Shown here piece after piece: positions 27,055 through 32,952 of a DNA stretch of 64,000 nt; positions within the stretch are counted from its first letter, which is position 1, and the number at the start of each line of letters is the position of its first letter. Location of the stretch: assembly GCF_001583435.1 (NCBI RefSeq), contig NZ_CP013251.1, forward strand, positions 2,687,617-2,751,616. The letters run 5' to 3'. Position numbers and translations under genes: made by a program. Under the pieces are notes generated by a model. The model made no database searches and was not told the origin of the DNA. It saw only the letters and a program-made list of their open reading frames with translations. The DNA comes from Endozoicomonas montiporae CL-33 (lineage in GTDB: Bacteria; Pseudomonadota; Gammaproteobacteria; Pseudomonadales; Endozoicomonadaceae).

Positions 27055-27615
27055 ATGAATGTCCCGAATATACTGACATCCCTGCGCATTGTTCTGGTGC
27101 CATTTCTGGTACTGGTTTTCTACTTGCCTTATGAATGGCGCTACCTTGCTTCTGCTTCTATCTTTGCGGTGGCCGCAGTGACCGACTGGTTTGACGGTTA
27201 TCTTGCCCGTCGCTGGAACCAGACAACCGCCTTTGGTGCTTTTTTTGATCCGGTGGCGGATAAAATCATGGTCGCTACGGCATTGTGCCTGTTGATTGAA
27301 GAGTTTGGTGCTTTCTGGATGACCGTTCCGTCGATGATCATCATTGGCAGAGAAATTGTGATTTCAGCACTGCGGGAGTGGATGGCAGAGCTAGGCAAAC
27401 GTACCAGTGTGGCAGTGAACAGAATTGGCAAGCTGAAAACGGCTGCGCAGATGCTGGCTATTACATTACTACTGCTGACTCCGGTTCCGATGGCAGGGAT
27501 CATTGGCTATATCGGTCTGATACTCTTGTACGCTTCAGCGGTTCTGACCTTGTGGTCCATGTATGTGTACCTTCGTGCTGCATGGCCAGACTTATCCCCG
27601 TTTTCTAAGGGCTGA
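27055..27615 (+). CDS. pgsA: CDP-diacylglycerol-glycerol-3-phosphate 3-phosphatidyltransferase
   Basis: 186 residues, four to five membrane helices. It contains the CDP-alcohol phosphotransferase signature with all three aspartate positions: DWFDGYLAR (D..DG..AR), then [10 protein letters not shown] (G...D...D). It makes phosphatidylglycerol phosphate at the inner membrane. It is the last protein gene before the tRNA operon, exactly as in E. coli. Confidence 0.95.
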   Translation: MNVPNILTSLRIVLVPFLVLVFYLPYEWRYLASASIFAVAAVTDWFDGYLARRWNQTTAFGAFFDPVADKIMVATALCLLIEEFGAFWMTVPSMIIIGREIVISALREWMAELGKRTSVAVNRIGKLKTAAQMLAITLLLLTPVPMAGIIGYIGLILLYASAVLTLWSMYVYLRAAWPDLSPFSKG

Positions 27616-27638
27616 ACACAAATGATCTGCGCAAGGTG

Positions 27639-27666
27639 TTGACACAGCGGGAAAAATTCTTAAACT
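27639..27666 (+). promoter_or_regulatory. tRNA operon promoter
   Basis: TTGACA (27639-27644), 16-base spacer, TAAACT (27661-27666), followed by a G/C-containing discriminator. It sits 49 bases ahead of the first tRNA-Gly-like unit and is the only clear promoter for the Gly-Cys-Leu cluster. Confidence 0.65.
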
Positions 27667-27714
27667 ACGCAGCATCTTCAACGGGAACAGCTTCCCGACA
27701 AAGAAGAAGATTAA

Positions 27715-27824
27715 GCGGGAGTAGCTCAGATGGAAGAACACAACCTTGCTAAGGTTGGGTCGCTTCAGGGTTAAAGAGTGAGTCTCGTTTTCCAGACTTC
27801 GAAGAAGTCTTAAAAGATCTTCAA
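27715..27824 (+). pseudogene. Defective tRNA-Gly unit 1
   Basis: The unit starts GCGGGAGTAGCTCAGATGGA and keeps the anticodon arm (CCTTGCTAAGG), but the T arm is replaced by CTTCAGGGTTAAAGAGTG and the 3' acceptor strand is lost (GTTTTCCAG). It carries base changes at conserved positions (D loop and anticodon). It ends with the hairpin AGACTTC-GAA-GAAGTCT. The repeat period to the next unit is 110 bases. Confidence 0.75.
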
Positions 27825-27935
27825 GCGGGAATAGCTCAGTTGGTAGAGCACAACCTTGCCAAGGTTGGGGTCGCTTCGGGGTTAAAGAGCGAGTCTCGTT
27901 TTCCAGACTTCGAAGAAGTCTTAAAAGATCTTCAA
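27825..27935 (+). pseudogene. Defective tRNA-Gly unit 2
   Basis: Identical to the functional gene through the anticodon arm (GCC anticodon) and TCGC, then a roughly 16-base insertion (TTCGGGGTTAAAGAGC) breaks the T arm before GAGTCTCG. The acceptor end reads TTTTCCAG instead of TTCCCGCTCCA. The repeat period is 111 bases and the unit ends with the same AGACTTC/GAAGTCT hairpin. Confidence 0.78.
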
Positions 27936-28011
<76 letters not shown>

Positions 28012-28018
28012 GATTTGG

Positions 28019-28095
28019 TGTTGAGTGTTAAATGCAACCTTGTTAGGGTTGGGGTCGCCTTCTTATTGTAAGGGCGAGTCTGGTTTCACGCTTCA
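28019..28095 (+). pseudogene. Degenerate tRNA-Gly-like unit 4
   Basis: A weakly preserved copy downstream of the intact gene: TGCAACCTTGTTAGGGTTGG (anticodon-arm region), GGTCGC, then GGGCGAGTCTGGTTTCACGC. Acceptor and D arms are unrecognisable. Confidence 0.5.
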
Positions 28096-28116
28096 ATCAT
28101 CTAAAGATGATAAAAA

Positions 28117-28190
28117 GGCGAGTTAGCAAAGCGGTTATGCACTGGATTGCAAATCCACGTAGACCGGTTCGACTCCGGTACTCGCCTCCA
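28117..28190 (+). tRNA. cysT: tRNA-Cys (anticodon GCA)
   Basis: 74 bases with encoded CCA. Acceptor GGCGAGT/ACTCGCC, anticodon arm TGGATTGCAAATCCA, T arm ACCGGTTCGACTCCGGT. Position matches cysT of the E. coli glyW-cysT-leuZ operon. Confidence 0.95.
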
Positions 28191-28250
28191 TATTTGAAAA
28201 GACAACATCTGTTGTTTTTTCAAAGCTTGAAGCGTTACAATGTTTCAAGC

Positions 28251-28292
28251 GCCCGGGTGGTGAAATTGGTAGACACAGCAGACTTAAAATCT
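28251..28292 (+). pseudogene. leuZ: 5' half of host tRNA-Leu (UAA), cut by the prophage
   Basis: GCCCGGGTGGTGAAATTGGT, then AGACACAGCAGACTTAAAATCT: acceptor strand, D arm and the anticodon stem-loop up to the attachment core. The missing part lies at 61049-61106, 32.8 kb away. Joined, the two form a full tRNA: acceptor GCCCGGG with TCCGGGC (one G-U), anticodon stem GCAGA with TCTGC, variable-arm stem CGACC/GGTCG and T stem GCCGG/CCGGC. Confidence 0.92.
28280..28292. other. attL core
   Basis: AGACTTAAAATCT, identical to attR. It corresponds to the anticodon loop and flanking stem of tRNA-Leu(UAA), itself nearly symmetrical. An inverted copy of its centre (GATTTTAAGT, 28322-28331) lies 30 bases inside the prophage. 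Confidence 0.88.
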
Positions 28293-28390
28293 AAAAAACG
28301 GGTAACTACATCAGATACCAATTGATTTTAAGTTTCTATGAAAGCCTAGAGCCATAAGGGTTTTAGTGATTAACAGTTTCGTTATGCAGC

Positions 28391-28465
28391 GGTGCCACAA
28401 AGGCGCCAACCATACGAAAAGTGGCACACGGTGCCACAAAGGTGCCACTCGATTGTTGTGGCACT
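28391..28465. repeat. GTGCCAC repeats, probable integrase arm sites (left)
   Basis: GTGCCAC or its complement occurs five times: 28392, 28421 (complement), 28431, 28442 and 28458 (complement). The 28431/28442 pair is spaced 11 bases, like the pair at the right prophage end (60983/60994). Such repeats flanking both cores fit arm-type binding sites of a tyrosine recombinase. Confidence 0.6.
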
Positions 28466-28480
28466 ACAAAGCAGATTTTT

Positions 28481-28567
28481 GCCCGAGTGGCGAAATTGGT
28501 AGACGCAACGGACTTAAAATCCGTCGGTAGCAATACCGTACCGGTTCGATTCCGGTCTCGGGCACCA
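28481..28567 (+). tRNA. Prophage-borne tRNA-Leu (anticodon UAA)
   Basis: 87 bases with encoded CCA. Acceptor GCCCGAG/CTCGGGC, D arm, anticodon arm ACGGACTTAAAATCCGT, variable arm CGGTAGCAATACCG, T arm ACCGGTTCGATTCCGGT. All stems pair. It differs from the disrupted host gene at many paired positions with matching changes, so it is not a recent duplicate. It lies inside the prophage 190 bases from attL and no terminator is seen between it and the host tRNA promoter, so it can be read from the host operon. Confidence 0.95.
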
Positions 28568-28611
28568 CTTTTAGGACATCTACCAGCCTAAAGTGTGCAA
28601 ACAACAGATTA

Positions 28612-28643
28612 AGCCGACAACCCGCATGGTTCTCGGCTTTTTT
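28612..28643 (+). terminator. Terminator after the prophage tRNA-Leu
   Basis: Stem AGCCGA (28612-28617) and TCGGCT (28633-28638) followed by TTTTTT. It ends the transcript that would contain tRNA-Gly, tRNA-Cys and the prophage tRNA-Leu. Confidence 0.78.
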
Positions 28644-29005
28644 TGTATCTGGAATAACACCGCACTGCCATTTATTGCACTTTGCTGCACAGTTGGCAGT
28701 AAGTACATTGCTGCAAGTCCCCAGTAATGGCGGGCTTCACGCCTACCATTGCACCCACCCGCAGCGTGCACAAAAACAGACCAAAAACACCGCAGGCGTG
28801 GGGTGGAGGAGTGCGTTTTCTTGGTCGCTGGCTTTTTGTTCAGGCGTTAAATTCTCTCCGGGTTCTCTGGTGGCAGTCCGGCACGCGGTGCGGGATTGGT
28901 TCATGGTTTGCTGGTATGATTCAGGGTCTTATATGACGTTCGTCATATATTTTATTCTATCGTCAGTGTGCAGCGGGTTTTCCTTCTCGTTATGATAGGA
29001 ACGTC
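28644..29005. other. Prophage left-end non-coding stretch
   Basis: No supported gene. A palindrome ATATGACG-TT-CGTCATAT (28931-28948) lies 58 bases ahead of the next gene and may be an operator or promoter element. Confidence 0.4.
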
Positions 29006-29452
29006 GTGTCTGTTTTGTTGTCCTGGGGGCTTTGTATGTTTGCTTATTTGTTAATGGGCGTTGGTGCCATTCTTGCGCTGGGTACTGTGTTGATTATCGT
29101 CAACCCTGAAAAGTTCGGGCAGCCTGATATGGGGCGTAAGCGTGCGGTTAAGTTTTTAGTAGGTGCCTTGGTTATGGTTGGGATCGGTTACAACCTGAAT
29201 CTGGATAAAGTAGAAGGTCCAGCACTTTCTGCGGTACTGGAAACTATCCCGCAGGGTGATGCCCATAGTTGGCAAACAGGGCAGATTAATAATGGTGTGG
29301 CTGTTGTGGTGAATAACCATGCAGGCTATTGGGTTAAGAATGATGAAGTCTATGCCGTCAATGGTATAGCCAAAGGCTTGTCCAGCTTGTCAGATGTTGA
29401 TTATGCACCTGCGGGTATTGAGTGGGGCGATATACAAAAAGCAGTTCAGTAA
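29006..29452 (+). CDS. Small membrane protein of unknown function
   Basis: 148 residues; GTG start at 29006 with AGGA five bases upstream (an internal ATG at 29036 is possible). Two membrane helices (about residues 10-32 and 47-62) are followed by an 85-residue soluble domain (NGVAVVVNNHAGYWVKNDEVYAVNGIAKGLSS...). No family is recognised. It is the only gene between the phage tRNA and the late operon and is transcribed rightward, against that operon. It has its own terminator, so it looks like an independently expressed prophage accessory ('moron') gene; that reading is inference. Confidence 0.6.
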   Translation: MSVLLSWGLCMFAYLLMGVGAILALGTVLIIVNPEKFGQPDMGRKRAVKFLVGALVMVGIGYNLNLDKVEGPALSAVLETIPQGDAHSWQTGQINNGVAVVVNNHAGYWVKNDEVYAVNGIAKGLSSLSDVDYAPAGIEWGDIQKAVQ

Positions 29453-29455
29453 TAA

Positions 29456-29484
29456 AAAAGCCGGGATCTCACCCGGCTTTTTTA
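29456..29484 (+). terminator. Terminator of the small membrane protein gene
   Basis: Hairpin AGCCGGG-ATCTCA-CCCGGCT followed by TTTTTTA, immediately after the stop codon. Confidence 0.85.
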
Positions 29485-29645
29485 TTAATCCAGCTCAACC
29501 ACTCCCGCATGTAACAGCAACAACCGCCAGGCTGAATAAGGAATCGGTCTTTATGCACCCATCGTTTTTACTTCCGGTTAGTGCCGGGCGGTGTGCCCTT
29601 GCGTTGATTGATATATCAGGGCATATTGCCCTAATATACAAGTAC

Positions 29646-30467
29646 TTAAAACGAGAAACCTTCCTGCGAAACCTGCCCGTCCAGATGTTCGTCCTGTTCC
29701 CAGTTTCCATAAACCAGCTCGACACAATCGCTGGCATTTTGCGCTCCGCCTACCGTGTATTTGTAATCGATCTCACGAATAAACAGGCCATCAAATACCC
29801 GGCGTATGTCGGGGTGGTCGTTGATGCTGATAATCATCCGGCCTTGAATGGTTTTAGCCAGTTCTGCCATGCGTTCGTAATTCTCAAATGGGAAACCAAC
29901 GCCATAGCCTTCGGTCTGCCAGTACGGCGGATCGCAATAGAAAAGAGTGCCGGGCCTGTCGTATTTCTCGATGGTCTTTGCCCAGTCCAGATTTTCAATG
30001 GTCGCATTCGCCAGGCGAAAATGCGCGTCGGCGAGATCCTGCTCCAATGTGAAAATATTAAAACGTGGTCGGCTTGTAGCACTGGTGCCAAAGCTCTGCC
30101 CTTCCACTTTTCCACCAAAGGCTAATTTTTGCAGATATAAAAAGCGGGAGGCTCGCTGAATATCGGTTAATGTTTCCGGCTTTGTTTTTAACAACCATTC
30201 ATAATTCTGGCGGCTGGTCAGAGTCCATTTAAATTGTTTATACAATTCTTCCAGATGATGTTTTACCACCCGGTATAAATTCACCAGGTCACCATTTACA
30301 TCATTTAAAACTTCGACCTTTGATTCTTCTTTCAGAAAGAACAACGCGGCAGCGCCACAAAATGGCTCGACATAGCAGGTGTGATTAGGAAACAGCGGCA
30401 GGATATGCGGGGCTAATTTACGCTTGCCGCCAATCCATGGAATTAGCGGCTTGAAGTTACGGGACAT
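29646..30467 (-). CDS. dam: DNA adenine methyltransferase (Dam family)
   Basis: 273 residues from the ATG at 30467, 11 bases after the stop of the spike gene's restored frame; the open frame extends to 30521. Motif I PWIGGKRKL near the N terminus, EPFCGAAALFF, NDVNGDLVN and the catalytic FYCDPPYW (DPPY) identify an N6-adenine methylase of the Dam/DpnM type, presumably GATC-specific. It is the last gene of the late operon. Possible roles are protection of phage DNA or tuning of host mismatch repair; neither is shown by the sequence. Confidence 0.85.
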   Translation of the reverse strand: MSRNFKPLIPWIGGKRKLAPHILPLFPNHTCYVEPFCGAAALFFLKEESKVEVLNDVNGDLVNLYRVVKHHLEELYKQFKWTLTSRQNYEWLLKTKPETLTDIQRASRFLYLQKLAFGGKVEGQSFGTSATSRPRFNIFTLEQDLADAHFRLANATIENLDWAKTIEKYDRPGTLFYCDPPYWQTEGYGVGFPFENYERMAELAKTIQGRMIISINDHPDIRRVFDGLFIREIDYKYTVGGAQNASDCVELVYGNWEQDEHLDGQVSQEGFSF

Positions 30468-30477
30468 GAAAAAACAA

Positions 30478-31193
30478 CTACTCCGTGATGGGATCCAGTC
30501 TGCTGGATTTAATAGAGCCAATCTGGTTGGCGGCTCCGCTAATTATGCCGGATTGATCCGGCTTAGGCGTACTACCACCGTTATGGGTATGGTTGGCTAT
30601 AGTGGTCAGGGCGGTTTCCATTACGGTTAAAGCATCAGACAAAATCCGCAGCACATTCTCGCTGTCACTGCCCAGCCAGGTCTTGGGGCTTTTTAACAGC
30701 TGCTTGACCTTGGCCTGGCATTCCGGATTTTTCCGGCGCTGTCCTTGATATTTTCCGGCGTTGCCCGATGCCAGTTGTCGTCTGAATCATAGCCCTGGTA
30801 GATTGCTGCCGATTTTTGCCAGCGGGCTTCGTCCTTGTCTACCGTTGGCAGTTTCAGGCCGATGGGCAGGGTGGAGCGCACATAGGGCTGGTCGGGTCTG
30901 CCAAAGGCAAAAGTGTATTCAACAATAGAGCCGGGATCGGGCAGGTTGTAAAAGCCGCGATGGTTGCCAGCGTAGGGGATGGCCACCGGAACGTCGGGCA
31001 ACAGTTCGCCCTGTTCTTCACCATGCTGGTTTAATGGCTGGATATCCACGGCAAAACGGGGGCGATCCATTGTGCAGTCGCCACCGTCTTTCGGTGCATC
31101 CGTAATCTTGATTACCCGGGCCAGCATGGGCAGGTGGTAGCCGTAGTTCAGCTCTGGCCAGAGTCGCATCACAATTCTTTTAATGGCGTCCAT
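30478..31193 (-). pseudogene. Baseplate spike protein (P2 gpV / Mu gp45-like), frameshifted
   Basis: The first frame (31193-30693) reads MDAIKRIVMRLWPEL...IYQGYDSDDNWHRATPENIKDSAGK, an OB-fold spike N terminus. In the -1 frame the sequence continues NPECQAKVKQLLKSPKTW, then LGSDSENVLRIL and the typical spike tail ANHTHNGG to a stop at 30478. The two meet at a run of five A (T's at 30728-30732); one more A would restore the frame. Either a homopolymer deletion has broken the gene, or it is a sequencing error. The start overlaps the upstream gene by 25 bases. Confidence 0.75.
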
Positions 31194-31867
31194 GTAATCA
31201 CCATGCTGTCGTTGCTGCAGGTCAGGCAGTTGATAATGCCGCGATTGAATTGCACACCCGGGCGCAGGCTGGGTGCCATCATCATGCGGGCGCTGTTGAA
31301 GGCCAGGTGTTCGGTGAAAAACTTGTCGGGGATCTGCACTGGTCTTGATGCCCAGCGGCTACCACTCCAGCTGCCCACATAGATCGAACCATCGCCCTGT
31401 TGCTGCCAGATATATTGGGGGATATTGAACACCTGCCCGATAGCGTCCATGGCCATATACCCACCTCCGATATGATGGAAATGGCTGGCCTGTTTCCGGG
31501 TATAGCTGGCGCTGGAAGTCACAAAAACCAGTTCGGTCTGCTGGCTGATTTTTGCCAGAACATCCTTCAGGGAAACATGGCGCAGCCCCATAGGCAGCGG
31601 GCGATTCAGGGCGGCAGACAACTCCCGGCAAAACAGCAGCTGCTGTTTAGCGTTGACAGTGGTGGGCGGCTTGTCGATATAGCCAACAAACAGCCGGTAC
31701 AGCTCCATACCCGACCAACCCACCGAAAACTGCACGACTCCCGTCAATGGTTTATCAGATTGCACTAAAAAACGGGCGCGTCCCGGGCTGGACAGTTCCA
31801 GCCGGGTCTCATCGCTGATCAGTCCAACCTCTTCACCATTAACCAGTAACTGCTTGATGATTTTCAT
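31169..31867 (-). CDS. Putative baseplate hub / late-control D-like protein
   Basis: 232 residues. Order (before the spike gene and after the baseplate-complex gene) and content (MKIIKQLLVNGEEVGLISDE, VGYIDKPPTTVNAKQQLLFC, LKDVLAKISQQTELVFVTSS, YIWQQQGDGSIYVGSWSGSR) resemble gpD/gp44-type hub proteins, which form the ring connecting tail tube to spike. It is shorter than P2 gpD. The assignment is mainly positional. Confidence 0.6.
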   Translation of the reverse strand: MKIIKQLLVNGEEVGLISDETRLELSSPGRARFLVQSDKPLTGVVQFSVGWSGMELYRLFVGYIDKPPTTVNAKQQLLFCRELSAALNRPLPMGLRHVSLKDVLAKISQQTELVFVTSSASYTRKQASHFHHIGGGYMAMDAIGQVFNIPQYIWQQQGDGSIYVGSWSGSRWASRPVQIPDKFFTEHLAFNSARMMMAPSLRPGVQFNRGIINCLTCSNDSMVITWTPLKEL

Positions 31868-31882
31868 GGCAATCCTTTGGCG

Positions 31883-32407
31883 TTATGCCAGTGCGTCGTC
31901 CAGTCGTTGCAATATCCGAATAGCCAGAGACTGCTGTTCTTCCTGGTTAGTGGGTGGAGGTACATCGCCCACGGTTTCACCATCGGCACTCTGGTCACTG
32001 GCGGTTTTCTGGGGCTGTCGTTGCTCGGTCTTTTCCGGGATAGACAGGTATTCTGCAAGGGTAAAATTCACCTGCCAGGCTTTCAGGTTATCAGCCTGGC
32101 TTACGGTGAAATTATCCATAAACGTCACCTGCCGCACCTTCATGGCGGCGGCGGTTTCGTTGACGATATCGTACACCTGCAAATTGCCCGCACTGTCCAG
32201 GGCAGTGGCCAGCTCCCGCAGGCGGGTCAGATCGGCGCTGTTGTCGAAAGGAATCTGCAGACTGACGGATAGTGTGCAGGGTTTAATGCCTTCCTCCGAA
32301 CGGGTGGAGCTGCTGGTCTGGCCAGACAGCTCCTTGGTTTCTATTCGGAAATTGGCTCTGACAGTTAAGTTAAATCCTGACAGGTTATTATTGTTTAACA
32401 AAATCAT
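31883..32407 (-). CDS. Baseplate complex protein
   Basis: About 174 residues from the ATG at 32407, which overlaps the stop of the S74 gene (ATGA). It starts MILLNNNNLSGFNLTVRANF and contains LSVSLQIPFDNSADLTRLRE and VRQVTFMDNFTVSQADNLKA, like the 'baseplate complex' or DNA-circularisation-type proteins near hub genes in P2/HP1-like phages. The C terminus is Gln/Pro-rich (about 130-160). Assignment is moderate. Confidence 0.55.
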   Translation of the reverse strand: MILLNNNNLSGFNLTVRANFRIETKELSGQTSSSTRSEEGIKPCTLSVSLQIPFDNSADLTRLRELATALDSAGNLQVYDIVNETAAAMKVRQVTFMDNFTVSQADNLKAWQVNFTLAEYLSIPEKTEQRQPQKTASDQSADGETVGDVPPPTNQEEQQSLAIRILQRLDDALA

Positions 32408-32952
32408 AGTGATGCCAAAATAAACATGCAAAGTTCATCATAGCGAATAGAATAACGATCTCCGGCCTCTGCAATTATATGGCCCTCGTCATCAACGTCT
32501 TCATCCCATTCATCAAAGCAAAGAATCCCGTACTCAAACGCATCAAGCCCCGCATCTGAAAATGTTTTTTCAACTTCCTGAGCAATCACACCAATATGAG
32601 TTCTAGCCTTATTGCCTTTAATTTTTACTGCATGCTTGAAACGGTAAGCTTTAATTATTCCTTTGATTTTTTGAGCCACATCTTTTTCAATTACAGAAAT
32701 GTCTCGTAAATCCTGCTTGTTTCTTTCATCTGATGTTTGAATTATACCGCTGACAGTGTATACGTTATTCCAACGTGAACCGCTATTGCCTAAGTTAAAA
32801 CGTGTGTCAGTAGGTGCTACATCCCTAGTCCTAAAAGCAACTCTGTCTCCACTAGCATCATGAAAACGGATAGTGAAGTCCGCAACAGGGTCATAGCAGT
32901 TAACAAACAGCACAGTACGGGCACTATTGGATGCCAAGAATGGAAAAGCCAT
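32404..32952 (-). CDS. Peptidase S74 intramolecular chaperone protein
   Basis: 182 residues. A short beta-rich N terminus is followed by the S74 domain: TSDERNKQDLRDI (Ser and Lys of the self-cleaving dyad), AYRFKHA, THIGVIAQEVEKTF and the C-terminal SIRYDELCMFILASL. S74 domains usually sit at the C terminus of fibre proteins, help them trimerise and then cleave themselves off. Here the domain is a separate gene overlapping the fibre gene's stop by one base, so it may assist the fibre in trans. Confidence 0.82.
   Translation of the reverse strand: MAFPFLASNSARTVLFVNCYDPVADFTIRFHDASGDRVAFRTRDVAPTDTRFNLGNSGSRWNNVYTVSGIIQTSDERNKQDLRDISVIEKDVAQKIKGIIKAYRFKHAVKIKGNKARTHIGVIAQEVEKTFSDAGLDAFEYGILCFDEWDEDVDDEGHIIAEAGDRYSIRYDELCMFILASL

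Noticed and set aside
28251..28292. Functional tRNA-Leu at the left prophage border
   Set aside because: After the core the sequence continues as phage DNA (TAAAAAACGGG) that cannot close the anticodon, T or acceptor stems.
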